This document shows positions 53,711-62,602 of a stretch of DNA of 64,000 nucleotides, one piece after another; positions within the stretch are counted from its first letter, which is position 1, and each line of letters opens with the position of its first letter. Position numbers and translations under genes: made by a program. The DNA lies in assembly GCA_000403335.2 (NCBI GenBank), contig KE159630.1, positions 297,939-361,938 of the forward strand, given 5' to 3'. Source of the stretch: Lachnospiraceae bacterium MD335 (GTDB taxonomy: Bacteria > Bacillota > Clostridia > Lachnospirales > Lachnospiraceae). Under the pieces are notes generated by a model that was given only the letters and a program-made list of their open reading frames with translations, was not told where the DNA came from and did no database searches.

Positions 53711-54736
53711 ATGAAATTATTATCAATTGCGGTGCCATGCTACAATTCGTCGGCTTACATGAGAAGATGCATCGATTCGCTTCTGCCCGGCGGTGAGGAT
53801 GTGGAAATCATTATTGTCAACGACGGTTCCGGTGACAATACGGCGGACATTGCCGAGGAATACAGGGAGCGTTTTCCAGGTATTGTCAAAGTTGTGAATA
53901 AAGAAAACGGCGGTCACGGTTCGGCAGTCAATTCCGGTATGGAACATGCAAAGGGATTGTACTTTAAGGTGGTTGACAGCGATGACTGGGTAAACCAAAG
54001 CGCCTATATCCGCATATTGGATACGCTCAAGGAGCTCTTAAAGGACGGAAAGACCGTGGACATGTTTATCAGCAATTACGTTTACGAGAAGGAGGGAGAG
54101 CGGCGCAAAAAAGTGATGAAATATCATTATGCGCTTCCCGAGGAGCAGATTTTTTCGTGGAAGGATGTCCGGCATTTCCGCGTGGGGCAGTATATTCTGA
54201 TGCATTCCGTGATATACAGGACAAATCTTTTAAGGGAGTGCGGTTTGAAGCTGCCGGAGCACACGTTTTACGTGGACAATCTGTTTGTGTTTAATCCGCT
54301 GCCGTATGTTAAGACCATGTATTATCTTGATGTCAATTTCTACCGTTATTTTATCGGCAGGGCGGATCAGTCGGTGAATGAGCAGGTGATGATCGGACGC
54401 ATTGACCAGCAGATTAAAGTCAATAAACTGATGCTTGACCATTATGTGAATGAAAAACAGCGCATCATTGCAAACGGTAAGGTGCGCCGTTATATGCTGA
54501 ACTACCTTGATATAGTCACGACGGTTTCTTCCGTGCTGTTAATCCGCTCGGAGCTTGCGGAAAATTTGGAAAAGAAAAGGGCGCTTTGGAATTATATCAG
54601 GGAGAAGGACAAGTGGGTTTGGATGCATCTGCGGTTCGGTATATTAGGAAACGCGATGAATCTGCCCGGAAAGCTCGGCAGGAAGATTACGGTGGACGGC
54701 TATAAAATCTGTCAGAGAATTTTCCACTTTAATTGA
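53711..54736 (+). CDS. Family 2 glycosyltransferase
   Basis: A 341-residue GT-A enzyme. The nucleotide-sugar site has [18 protein letters not shown] (8-25), the [17 protein letters not shown] stretch and the metal-binding VVDSDDWV near 86-93. The C-terminal part is helical with a conserved [14 protein letters not shown] segment. AAAGGGG precedes the start. It would add a sugar from a nucleotide donor to a surface glycan or lipid; acceptor unknown. No further glycan genes are adjacent. Confidence 0.9.
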   Translation: MKLLSIAVPCYNSSAYMRRCIDSLLPGGEDVEIIIVNDGSGDNTADIAEEYRERFPGIVKVVNKENGGHGSAVNSGMEHAKGLYFKVVDSDDWVNQSAYIRILDTLKELLKDGKTVDMFISNYVYEKEGERRKKVMKYHYALPEEQIFSWKDVRHFRVGQYILMHSVIYRTNLLRECGLKLPEHTFYVDNLFVFNPLPYVKTMYYLDVNFYRYFIGRADQSVNEQVMIGRIDQQIKVNKLMLDHYVNEKQRIIANGKVRRYMLNYLDIVTTVSSVLLIRSELAENLEKKRALWNYIREKDKWVWMHLRFGILGNAMNLPGKLGRKITVDGYKICQRIFHFN

Positions 54737-54744
54737 CATAACCC

Positions 54745-54773
54745 TTGTAAAGGGGGCGAAAAAAAGGTATACT
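54745..54773 (+). promoter_or_regulatory. glyA promoter
   Basis: TTGTAA (54745-54750), 17-nt spacer, TATACT (54768-54773). Confidence 0.65.
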
Positions 54774-54809
54774 AAAGAAACATTTTATAAAGTATGGAGG
54801 AAGAAATAC

Positions 54810-56048
54810 ATGTATTCACTGGACGAAGTAAGAAACGTTGACCCGCAGATCGCAGACGCGATTGTTGAGGAGCAGGAGAGACAAAACAGTCATATTGAGC
54901 TGATTGCATCGGAGAACTGGGTAAGCAAGGCAGTTATGGCGGCAATGGGAAGTCCGCTGACCAATAAATATGCGGAAGGGTATCCCGCGAAGCGCTATTA
55001 TGGCGGCTGCGAGTGCGTTGACGTAGTGGAAAATCTTGCGATTGAGCGTGCGAAGGAGCTGTTTGGCTGTGACTATGCAAATGTGCAGCCGCATTCGGGC
55101 GCGCAGGCAAATATGGCAGTTCAGTTCGCGGTGCTTGAGCCGGGTGACACGATTATGGGCATGAATCTTGACCACGGCGGTCACTTAACACACGGTTCGC
55201 CGGTTAATATGTCGGGAAAATATTTTCATGTTGTGCCTTACGGTGTGAATGACGACGGTTTTCTTGATTATGATAAAATGCGTGAGCTTGCTTTGGAGCA
55301 TAAGCCTAAAATGATTATCGCAGGCGCAAGCGCATATGCAAGAACGATTGATTTTAAAAAGTTCCGTGAGGTCTGCGGCGAAGTGGGCGCCGTTCTCATG
55401 GTGGATATGGCACATATCGCGGGACTGGTTGCGGCGGGACTGCATCCAAGCCCTATGCCGTACGCGGATGTCGTTACAACGACAACACATAAGACGCTCA
55501 GAGGACCCAGGGGCGGACTGATTCTTGCCAACAAGGAAGCGGCTGAGAAATATAATTTCAACAAGGCGATTTTCCCCGGTATTCAGGGCGGACCCTTGAT
55601 GCATGTGATTGCCGCAAAGGCAGTCTGCTTTCAGGAGGCGCTGGGGGATGATTTTAAAGCATATCAGCAGCAGATTATCAAGAATGCGCAGGCTTTGTGT
55701 AACGGGCTTATCAGCCGAGACATTAAAATTGTGTCAGGCGGTACGGACAATCATCTGATGCTTGTGGACCTTACACCGTATGACCTTACGGGAAAAGCGG
55801 TTGAGAAGCTTATGGACGAGGCACACATTACCTGCAATAAGAATACCATTCCCAATGACCCGAAATCGCCCTTTGTCACAAGCGGTATCCGTTTGGGTAC
55901 GCCTGCGGTTACAAGCCGCGGCATGAAGGAAGAGGACATGGATAAAATTGCCGAGGCGATTGCGATGGTAATTAAGGGACAGGAGAGCGCGGTTTCAGAT
56001 GCACGCGCAATCGTACAGTCGCTTACGGATAAGTATCCGTTGGTTTAG
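54810..56048 (+). CDS. glyA: Serine hydroxymethyltransferase
   Basis: A 412-residue PLP enzyme converting serine and tetrahydrofolate to glycine and 5,10-methylene-THF. The PLP lysine is Lys228 in [27 protein letters not shown] (29-39), [17 protein letters not shown] and the [10 protein letters not shown] segment are complete. Normal length. GGAGGAAG precedes the ATG. Own promoter upstream. Functionally linked to the dihydrofolate reductase gene further along through folate one-carbon metabolism, though not in the same operon. Confidence 0.97.
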   Translation: MYSLDEVRNVDPQIADAIVEEQERQNSHIELIASENWVSKAVMAAMGSPLTNKYAEGYPAKRYYGGCECVDVVENLAIERAKELFGCDYANVQPHSGAQANMAVQFAVLEPGDTIMGMNLDHGGHLTHGSPVNMSGKYFHVVPYGVNDDGFLDYDKMRELALEHKPKMIIAGASAYARTIDFKKFREVCGEVGAVLMVDMAHIAGLVAAGLHPSPMPYADVVTTTTHKTLRGPRGGLILANKEAAEKYNFNKAIFPGIQGGPLMHVIAAKAVCFQEALGDDFKAYQQQIIKNAQALCNGLISRDIKIVSGGTDNHLMLVDLTPYDLTGKAVEKLMDEAHITCNKNTIPNDPKSPFVTSGIRLGTPAVTSRGMKEEDMDKIAEAIAMVIKGQESAVSDARAIVQSLTDKYPLV

Positions 56049-56087
56049 TGAGGAACCGGCAACAATCAAAATGACAGTTGGGGAGCT

Positions 56088-57377
56088 ATGAAAGACGAAC
56101 AGAAAAAGCGGGAGAAACGCCGCCGCAGGCGTGTCAGAAACCAGATGCTGGCATATATGACGCTTATGGCGCTTGCGGTGACGGCGCTTGTGGGACTTTA
56201 TTTTGGCGCAAACGGCGTAATCCGGTATATCAAAAACTATAACAACAAAGTAAATGAGGCAATCGCGGAGGCGGAATCGGATGCCGCGGCAGAGCTTGCA
56301 AGTGCGGCATCACAGGAGCAGTCTGAGCCGGAGAGCAGCAGTGCGGTGTATGAGGAGAAGGAATATGCCTCCGAGCTGTCGGACGATCCTTTAGGAGAAC
56401 TGGTCGATACGCTTTTGCAGGATATGACTGTTGAGGAAATGGTGGCAGGCATGTTTCTTGTAACGCCGGAGTCGCTGACAGGCGTACAGACGGTGGTTAA
56501 GGCGGGGGACAGCACGAAAAGCGCAATTGCGCAAAAGCCTGTCGGCGGGCTTGTGTATTCCGCAAAAAATTTTCAGTCCGGAGATCAGTTTCAAAAGATG
56601 CTGGCAAACACAAAAGGATTTTGTGAATATCCGCTGTTTTTTGCAGTGACGGCTGAGTGCGGAGCGGACACAGCCTTTGGGATTGCGGACACGAAGAAAG
56701 CGTCGGAGATTACCGAAGCGGATCAGGCGTCGGAGGCTTATGGCGTGATAGCGCAAACACTTGCGGGCTATGGAGTCAATATGAATTTGGCTCCTGTGTC
56801 CGAGATTGCGGCTGCCGACGGCGACAGCAGTCTTCAGGGAAGAACGTTCGGCTCGGACGCTGCTGCCGCCGCGCCTTTGGTAAGCGCGTCCGTGCAGGCA
56901 ATGCAGGCTCAGGGCGTAAGCGCCGTGCTTCAGAAATTTCCCGGTTCGGGGACAGGCAAAAAGACGCTTGAGGAGTTGAAAAACAGTGAATTTCTGATTT
57001 ATGAAGCGGCAATCAGGGACGGCGTGGACTGTATCATGGTATCGAATATAAGTTCGAAAGGCGTGACGGACAGTGATACGCCCGATTCGCTGTCAGGCGT
57101 GATGATAATGGAGCTGCTTCGCGGTGATTTAGGTTTTGACGGCGTGGTGATAACGGATGCGCTCGACGATACGGCGGTTACGGAGAAGTATACGCCTGCC
57201 GAGGCAGCAGTCGCGGCGATTGAGGCGGGGGCGGATGTACTGTACAGACCGGCGGATTATGATGCGGCGTATGAGGGCGTTCTGCAGGCAGTTGCCGACG
57301 GGAAAATTACGCAGGAGCGTATTTATGAGTCGCTGGTTCGTATTTATCGCGTGAAGTATCAGAATACGGTTTTGTGA
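56088..57377 (+). CDS. Membrane-anchored GH3-like protein with degenerate active site
   Basis: A 429-residue protein: Arg-rich start, one transmembrane segment (about 20-45), a Ser/Glu/Ala-rich linker to about 95, then a NagZ-type glycoside hydrolase 3 barrel (PVGGLVYSAKNF, GVNMNLAPVSEI, GVVITDALDDTAV). The nucleophile Asp near 357 is in place, but the KHFPGHGDT motif that supplies substrate-binding Lys-His and the His of the acid/base dyad reads QKFPGSGTG near 281-289. It may bind wall sugars without hydrolysing them. GGGGAG precedes the ATG; 39 nt after glyA. Confidence 0.8.
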   Translation: MKDEQKKREKRRRRRVRNQMLAYMTLMALAVTALVGLYFGANGVIRYIKNYNNKVNEAIAEAESDAAAELASAASQEQSEPESSSAVYEEKEYASELSDDPLGELVDTLLQDMTVEEMVAGMFLVTPESLTGVQTVVKAGDSTKSAIAQKPVGGLVYSAKNFQSGDQFQKMLANTKGFCEYPLFFAVTAECGADTAFGIADTKKASEITEADQASEAYGVIAQTLAGYGVNMNLAPVSEIAAADGDSSLQGRTFGSDAAAAAPLVSASVQAMQAQGVSAVLQKFPGSGTGKKTLEELKNSEFLIYEAAIRDGVDCIMVSNISSKGVTDSDTPDSLSGVMIMELLRGDLGFDGVVITDALDDTAVTEKYTPAEAAVAAIEAGADVLYRPADYDAAYEGVLQAVADGKITQERIYESLVRIYRVKYQNTVL

Positions 57378-57464
57378 TTTCGGTGCTGTATTGCGGTGTA
57401 AATGCGGTCGGAAGTGTGATTTTGAAGTCAAGTGTTTTGTATAAAGACTTTGTATTTTGAAGAT

Positions 57465-57523
57465 ATTTAAAAAATGTATTAGAAATGTATTTAAAAAATG
57501 TATTAGAAATGTATTTGAAATGT
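57465..57523. repeat. AT-rich tandem repeat
   Basis: Two exact 24-bp units (57465-57488, 57489-57512) plus a partial third, just upstream of the tRNA promoter. Confidence 0.7.
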
Positions 57524-57542
57524 ATTTGAAAAATAAAAGTAG

Positions 57543-57571
57543 TTGACATGCTTAAAAATTTGTAGTAAAAT
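57543..57571 (+). promoter_or_regulatory. tRNA-Gly promoter
   Basis: TTGACA (57543-57548), 17-nt spacer, TAAAAT (57566-57571), 31 nt before the tRNA. Confidence 0.8.
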
Positions 57572-57601
57572 ATATCTTGTTCGTGAGAATAAGATATAAA
57601 T

Positions 57602-57674
57602 GCGATAGTGGCGTAGTTGGTAACGCGCGACCTTGCCAAGGTCGAGACCGCGGGTTCGAGCCCCGTCTATCGCT
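57602..57674 (+). tRNA. tRNA-Gly (anticodon GCC)
   Basis: Acceptor GCGATAG (57602-57608) pairs with CTATCGC (57667-57673), discriminator T. Anticodon stem CGACC/GGTCG encloses TTGCCAA with GCC at 57635-57637; T loop TTCGAGC is present. CCA is not encoded. Confidence 0.95.
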
Positions 57675-57681
57675 CTAAAAA

Positions 57682-57705
57682 AGCCTAGAGTTTTCTAGGC
57701 TTTTT
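57682..57705 (+). terminator. tRNA-Gly terminator
   Basis: AGCCTAGA (57682-57689) with TCTAGGCT (57694-57701), 4-nt loop, then T residues. Confidence 0.85.
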
Positions 57706-57877
57706 GTTTTCCATGTTGCACTTCGTGTTGCATATCTTCAAAATGCATTAACGTCAAGCCCGTATATTTCTCTTCAAAATCCGTAATTGTTCCACGATAA
57801 ATTGCTTTCAGCGTCTTATCCGAAGACCATCCGCCACGCTGCATGATATACTGGTCAGGAACGCCGATTGCGTGCAT
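57695..57877 (-). pseudogene. Tyrosine recombinase (integrase) C-terminal remnant
   Basis: Sixty codons match the end of phage/ICE-type integrases: a GVPDQYIMQRGGWSSDKTLKAIY stretch holds the helix bearing the GGW/H motif and leads to the nucleophile-region Tyr (AIYRGT). The catalytic Arg-Lys-His-Arg core is missing. Its 3' end abuts the tRNA-Gly 3' end, the usual position of an integrase at its tRNA attachment site, so this is the scar of an element once integrated at this tRNA. Confidence 0.7.
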
Positions 57878-57885
57878 AATGAATC

Positions 57886-58101
57886 TTCATTCAGGAATAC
57901 GGAAAACGGCGCCGGATAGACTTCGCAGCTGCCTTTTTTGCTACGGATATAGTTTTCGATTGTCCAGTCCAACAGGTGGGAAAGCCTTTGATGGATGCGG
58001 TTTGGCGGAGCCATCATATACATCTGACCGTCAATCAGTTCCGCCCGCTGTCCGTCTGCAAGCTGGTCCGCTTCAATCGGATGAAATGATAATGCGTAAT
58101 T
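57886..58101 (-). pseudogene. Uma2-family nuclease fragment
   Basis: About 70 codons match the N-terminus of Uma2 (DUF820) restriction-like proteins: ADGQRAELIDGQMYMMAPP, then HQRLSHLLDWTIENYI and CEVYPAPFSVFLNED, which is followed in full proteins by the catalytic PD-(D/E)XK residues. The sequence breaks after LNED and runs into the integrase remnant, a junction of two unrelated gene fragments. The upstream end fades at about 58101; 58102-58219 holds nothing recognisable. Confidence 0.65.
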
Positions 58102-58219
58102 ATCAATGTGTCAATATTATTTTATCAGATATAATATGGTATAAAATCCACTCTCTTTTTTAGAATCGTGCAAAATTTGAATATATTTTCTGTGATTTTT
58201 GTTTGATACGTTCCGCCAT

Positions 58220-58753
58220 CTAAAATATAATCTCCATCGTACACGCCCGCGCGTCGGGGGTAATTACGGAGTCGTTGCCTTCAATTAAAATGAGACCGTT
58301 TGCGGCGCTTTTGGCGTACATATTTACCATGCGGACGGTATAAAGCTTTGCGCCGTCCGAAGCAATGTGAATGCTGTGTCCGTTTCGCTTAAAGGAAACA
58401 GAGAGTGCAGGCACACCGCAGTCACCGTCGTAAACATCTGCGTCAACGCGCACATTGTTGCGCAGTGCATAGACACGCAGTTCGCAGCGCTCGTCATGGA
58501 TGTCCGTTCCCGTGCGCTCCACGATAACGGAATTTTCGCGCACCAATAGGATCATGTCCGTTGCGTGCGCGTTCTCCTCTATCTCGTTTCCGCCCAAATA
58601 TTCTTTTCCTGTATGAAAGTTTGTCCAAACGCCTTCCGGCAGAAAAAAGCGAACCGTTTTTTCCTTGTCAGGGGCAGGTACCATAATCAGGTTTTTATTT
58701 AAAATATAGTGTTTTTCCAAAATAATAAACCTCTTTTCTATTAATTTTCGCAT
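58220..58753 (-). pseudogene. GH31 alpha-glycosidase C-terminal fragment
   Basis: A 177-codon frame matching the C-terminal beta-sandwich of family 31 alpha-glucosidases or xylosidases: NKNLIMVPAPDKEKTVRFFLPEGVWTNFHTG, split here as LIMVPAP and FFLPEGVWTNFHTGKE, then the LLVRENSVIV strand. The catalytic barrel, about 450 residues, is absent. The frame has an ATG and could be expressed as a stand-alone fragment, but no enzyme function is possible. Part of the debris beside tRNA-Gly. Confidence 0.7.
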
Positions 58754-58883
58754 TTTTCAGATTTCTTTGCTTTTATATCATAATAACACGTATTTGTAAA
58801 AAAAATCTATATTTTCGCATACTTTTTCGGAAGAATGTGATAAAATGAAATTATAAGAATTTAGCGGTAAAGGAGGAATTTCT

Positions 58884-60485
58884 ATGAAACTGACTTTTGT
58901 AGGCGCAGATCATCAGGTAACGGGAAGCTGTCACTATTTGAATGCATGCGGAAAGAACATCCTTGTGGACTGCGGAATGCAGCAGGGTGCAAACCCTTTT
59001 GAGTGCTGTGAGCTTCCTGTGGACGAGGCGCAGATTGACTATGTGTTTCTGACGCACGCACACGTTGACCATTCTGGAAATCTGCCGCTTCTGTATGCGA
59101 GAGGGTTTCGGGGACGGGTGTTTACGACGGAGGCGTCAGCCGATTTGTGTTCCATCATGCTGCGTGACTGTGCGCACATTCAGATGCAGGAGGCAGAGTG
59201 GAAGAACCGAAAGGCAAAGAGAAGTTCCGGGATACAGGCGGTGGAGCCGGCATATACAATGGAGGACGCGGACGGCGTAATCCGGTGCATTGTGCCGTGT
59301 GCATACAATAAAATCGTGGAGATTAGCGACGGGATTTCCATCCGGTTCACGGATGTGGGACATTTGCTTGGTTCTTCCAGCATTGAGGTATGGCTGACTG
59401 AGGACGGCGTGTCTAAAAAGATTGTGTTCTCGGGTGACATCGGTAACAAGAACCAACCGTTAATCAAGGATCCGATTTATACGGACGAGGCGGATTATGT
59501 GGTAATGGAGGCGACGTACGGCAACCGTTATCATGCGTCAGGCGAGAAACCCGAGTATGTCACGGACCTTGCGGAGATCATCAACAAGACCTTTAAGAGA
59601 GGCGGAAATGTGGTGATTCCATCGTTTGCAGTCGGAAGGACGCAGGAAATGCTGTATTTTTTGCGGAAAATCAAGGAAGACAACCTTGTACCCGATTTTC
59701 CGTGGTTTGAGGTGTATGTGGACAGTCCGCTTGCGGTGGAGGCAACAGGTGTTTTTCAGAAAAATATTTATACCTGTTTTGACGAGGAGGCGATGGAGCT
59801 TGTCAGAAGAGGCATCAATCCTTTGAATTTTCAGGGGTTAAAGCTTGCCATCACGAGTGAGGAATCAAAGGAGATTAACTTTGACGAGACGCCGAAGGTT
59901 ATTATATCGGCGAGCGGCATGTGTGAGGCGGGACGTATTCGCCACCATTTAAAACATAATCTGTGGAGACCGGAATGTACGATTCTTTTTGTGGGATATC
60001 AGGCAGCAGGAACTTTGGGACGCGCATTGATTGAAGGTGCGGGAGAGGTGAAGCTGTTTGGCGAGGAAGTTGAGGTTCGCGCTGAAATCGGGCAGCTTCC
60101 GGGATTGAGCGGTCATGCGGATAAGGGCGGACTGATTGAGTGGGTGAATGCTTTTACGAAGAAGCCGGAACGTGTATTTATCGTGCATGGCGAAGATACG
60201 ACGTGCAGCCTGTTTGCGGACTGCCTGCATGATGAGTACGGACATGATGCGTATGCGCCGTATTCAGGAACGCGGGTTGATTTAATAACAAATGCTATTG
60301 AATACGAGGCGTCTCCGGTTGCAATCAAGAAGCGTGCGCGTGCGGCGTCCGATATTTTTGCAAGGCTTATTGCGGCAGGGCAGAGGCTTATCGGTATTAT
60401 TTACAAGAACGAGGGCAGGGCAAACAAGGATTTGGCGAAGTTTGCGGATCAGGTGAATGCGCTTGCTGATAAGTGGGAACCATAA
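58884..60485 (+). CDS. Beta-CASP metallo-beta-lactamase fold hydrolase (RNase-like)
   Basis: A 533-residue protein of the CPSF-73/YSH1-like family. Zinc ligands are in THAHVDHSG (His58, His60, Asp62, His63), with further ligands in TDVGHLLGSS and FSGDIG. The beta-CASP domain follows (SFAVGRTQEMLYFL, then IISASGMCEAGRIRHHL) and the final HGED motif. Members are RNA endo/exonucleases distinct from RNase J. AAAGGAGG precedes the ATG. Monocistronic, ended by strong hairpins. Substrate not known. Confidence 0.9.
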   Translation: MKLTFVGADHQVTGSCHYLNACGKNILVDCGMQQGANPFECCELPVDEAQIDYVFLTHAHVDHSGNLPLLYARGFRGRVFTTEASADLCSIMLRDCAHIQMQEAEWKNRKAKRSSGIQAVEPAYTMEDADGVIRCIVPCAYNKIVEISDGISIRFTDVGHLLGSSSIEVWLTEDGVSKKIVFSGDIGNKNQPLIKDPIYTDEADYVVMEATYGNRYHASGEKPEYVTDLAEIINKTFKRGGNVVIPSFAVGRTQEMLYFLRKIKEDNLVPDFPWFEVYVDSPLAVEATGVFQKNIYTCFDEEAMELVRRGINPLNFQGLKLAITSEESKEINFDETPKVIISASGMCEAGRIRHHLKHNLWRPECTILFVGYQAAGTLGRALIEGAGEVKLFGEEVEVRAEIGQLPGLSGHADKGGLIEWVNAFTKKPERVFIVHGEDTTCSLFADCLHDEYGHDAYAPYSGTRVDLITNAIEYEASPVAIKKRARAASDIFARLIAAGQRLIGIIYKNEGRANKDLAKFADQVNALADKWEP

Positions 60486-60487
60486 AA

Positions 60488-60567
60488 AGAATTTCTAAGT
60501 CTGCAAAAGACGCAGACTAAGAAATTCTAAAGCTTTATGGTGAGGAACGCCCATTTGGGGCGTTCTT
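60488..60567 (+). terminator. Two successive hairpins after the hydrolase gene
   Basis: A 17-bp inverted repeat with one mismatch (60488-60504 with 60512-60528), then GAACGCCC/GGGCGTTC (60545-60552, 60558-60565) followed by TT. Neither has a full T-run. Confidence 0.55.
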
Positions 60568-60626
60568 CCGGTTTGCATGAGGTAGTGGGTAATTGTGACA
60601 TTGAAGGAATGAGGCAGTGAGGTTAT

Positions 60627-61133
60627 ATGAATATTATTGCGGCAGTGGACAGGAATTGGGCGATTGGGAATAAGAATGCGCTTTTGGTAAAAATTCCGCG
60701 TGATCAGAAACTGTTTTTGGAGATGACGCAGGGGAAAGTGGTTGTAATGGGGCGCAATACGTTGGAAAGTCTTCCGCAGAAGCAGCCACTCAAAAACAGG
60801 GTGAATATTGTTTTGTCTTCTGATAAAGTATATGCCGTTAAGGGCGCTACGGTGGTGCATTCTTTGGAGGAGCTTTTTTTGGAGCTGAAGCAGTATGAAA
60901 GTGAGGATGTGTTTGTGGCGGGCGGAGAGACGGTGTACCGGCAGCTTTTGCCGTATTGTGACACTGCGCACATCACGAAGATTGATTATGCGTATGAGGC
61001 GGATGCCTATTTTCCGCGTCTTGATGAACTGCCGGAGTGGGAGCTTGCGGCGGACAGCGAGGAGCAGACCTATTTTGATTTGGAATATTATTTTCTCCAA
61101 TATCAAAACACGTCCCATAAAAGCTTTTTATAA
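60627..61133 (+). CDS. folA: Dihydrofolate reductase
   Basis: A 168-residue enzyme reducing dihydrofolate to tetrahydrofolate with NADPH. MNIIAAVDRNWAIGNKNALLVKIPRD carries the active-site Asp26 in IPRDQKLF; VVVMGRNTLESLP binds NADPH and the AGGETVYRQLLPY segment closes the fold. The TLES/'AGG' motifs are intact. No thymidylate synthase gene is adjacent, unlike in many bacteria. GAGGCAGTGAGG precedes the ATG. Confidence 0.93.
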   Translation: MNIIAAVDRNWAIGNKNALLVKIPRDQKLFLEMTQGKVVVMGRNTLESLPQKQPLKNRVNIVLSSDKVYAVKGATVVHSLEELFLELKQYESEDVFVAGGETVYRQLLPYCDTAHITKIDYAYEADAYFPRLDELPEWELAADSEEQTYFDLEYYFLQYQNTSHKSFL

Positions 61134-61163
61134 AACAATACGTTATCGCATGAAAGATAAATG

Positions 61164-61191
61164 TTGCTTTTATGAAGTTTAGTGATATAAT
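61164..61191 (+). promoter_or_regulatory. ilvE promoter
   Basis: TTGCTT (61164-61169), 16-nt spacer, TATAAT (61186-61191). The leader is short, leaving no room for a T-box. Confidence 0.65.
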
Positions 61192-61237
61192 AAAAAATAA
61201 AAATTATTTTACTTTTGGGAAAAAGGAGAGATGAGAC

Positions 61238-62260
61238 ATGGAGAAGAAGGACTTGGACTGGTCGGACCTTGGTTTTGGCTACAGGCAGACTGACAAACGT
61301 TACGTTACAAACTTTAAGAACGGCGCATGGGATGCGGGCGGTCTTACGGAGGATGCAAATATTGTGCTGAGCGAGTGTGCGGGCGTTTTGCAGTATGCGC
61401 AGACCTGCTTTGAGGGATTAAAGGCATACACGACGCAGGACGGGAAGACTGTGGTGTTCCGTCCCGACTTAAATGAGCAGAGAATGCATGACAGCTGTGT
61501 TCGTCTTGAGATGCCGACACTGCCCGAAGGACGGTTTGTGGAGGCTGTAAAGCAGGTTGTAAAGGCGAATGAGGCATATGTGCCGCCTTACGGCTCCGGA
61601 GCGACGCTTTATATCAGACCGTATATGTTTGGTTCGGATCCGGTTATCGGTGTAAAGCCTGCGGGCGAATATCAATTCAGGGTTTTCTGCACACCGGTCG
61701 GTCCGTATTTTAAGGGCGGCGCGAAGCCGCTGACAATCCGCGTCAGTGATTTTGACCGCGCGGCTCCGCACGGAACGGGGCATATTAAGGCGGGCTTAAA
61801 TTATGCGATGAGTCTCCATGCGATTGTCTCTGCACATAATGATGGATTTGACGAGAATATGTATCTTGATCCCGCAACGCGCACAAAGGTAGAAGAAACA
61901 GGCGGTGCAAACTTCCTTTTTGTAACAAAGGACAATAAGGTGGTTACGCCGAAGTCTGACAGCATTCTGCCGTCGATTACACGCCGTTCGCTGATGGTTG
62001 TGGCGAAAGAATATCTTGGCTTGGAGGTAGAGGAACGCGAGGTATTGCTCAGCGAGGTGAAGGATTTTGCAGAGTGCGGGCTTTGCGGAACGGCGGCGGT
62101 GATTTCACCTGTCGGAAAGATTGTGGACCATGGGACGGAAATTTGCCTGCCTTCCGGTATGGATGAGATGGGACCGGTTACCAGGAAGCTTTATGACACG
62201 CTTACGGGTATTCAGATGGGACGTCTTGAAGCGCCGAAGGGATGGATTGTGGAAATTTAA
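61238..62260 (+). CDS. ilvE: Branched-chain amino acid aminotransferase
   Basis: A 340-residue fold-type IV PLP enzyme interconverting leucine, isoleucine and valine with their 2-oxoacids, using 2-oxoglutarate/glutamate. The PLP lysine is Lys184 in HGTGHIKAGLNYAMS; the YAQTCFEGLKAY segment near 52 and RPDLNEQRMHDSCVRL are typical of the BCAT group II enzymes. AAAGGAG precedes the ATG. Single gene with promoter and strong terminator. Its 2-oxoacid products could feed the ferredoxin oxidoreductase encoded at 38239-41318. Confidence 0.95.
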   Translation: MEKKDLDWSDLGFGYRQTDKRYVTNFKNGAWDAGGLTEDANIVLSECAGVLQYAQTCFEGLKAYTTQDGKTVVFRPDLNEQRMHDSCVRLEMPTLPEGRFVEAVKQVVKANEAYVPPYGSGATLYIRPYMFGSDPVIGVKPAGEYQFRVFCTPVGPYFKGGAKPLTIRVSDFDRAAPHGTGHIKAGLNYAMSLHAIVSAHNDGFDENMYLDPATRTKVEETGGANFLFVTKDNKVVTPKSDSILPSITRRSLMVVAKEYLGLEVEEREVLLSEVKDFAECGLCGTAAVISPVGKIVDHGTEICLPSGMDEMGPVTRKLYDTLTGIQMGRLEAPKGWIVEI

Positions 62261-62277
62261 GATTGTGAGAAACGGTA

Positions 62278-62326
62278 ACGGCAGTATTTCGGTTTGATAC
62301 GAAATGCTGCCGTATCGTTTTTTTTA
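62278..62326 (+). terminator. ilvE terminator
   Basis: ACGGCAGTATTTCG (62278-62291) with CGAAATGCTGCCGT (62300-62313), then a T-run to 62326. Confidence 0.9.
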
Positions 62327-62340
62327 TTTTGGAAATGGGA

Positions 62341-62602
62341 TAAAAACAGGAAAATATGACAAAAGTTTGAAAAATTTAAAATATCCCCTTAACTTATGTC
62401 AACAAATATTGTATTTTACAACAAAAACCCCGCAAATACGCCATTTTACAGGGTTTTGAACCCCACAAAAAAGCGTTTTATAACAAATTTTATAACATAA
62501 GCATGACAAAAGCCGTCAGGTAACAGAAAAAGGAAACTGTGCCGGCTTTTTTGTATTTGGAAAAAGAGGCACTGCAGCAGATCTGAACGGGAGGTCAGGC
62601 TC
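62341..62602 (+). promoter_or_regulatory. Folded leader of the sigma-factor gene
   Basis: A weak promoter TTGAAA-17-TAACTT (62367-62395) precedes AAAACCC (62424-62430), which can pair with GGGTTTT (62451-62457), while GGGTT (62451-62455) can pair with AACCC (62459-62463). A terminator-like hairpin AAAAGCCG/CGGCTTTT with T-run (62508-62552) ends 50 nt before the gene, suggesting attenuation. Confidence 0.45.

Noticed and set aside
61192..61237. T-box or leader control of ilvE
   Set aside because: The distance from promoter to start is under 50 nt, too short for a T-box, and no leader peptide is seen.
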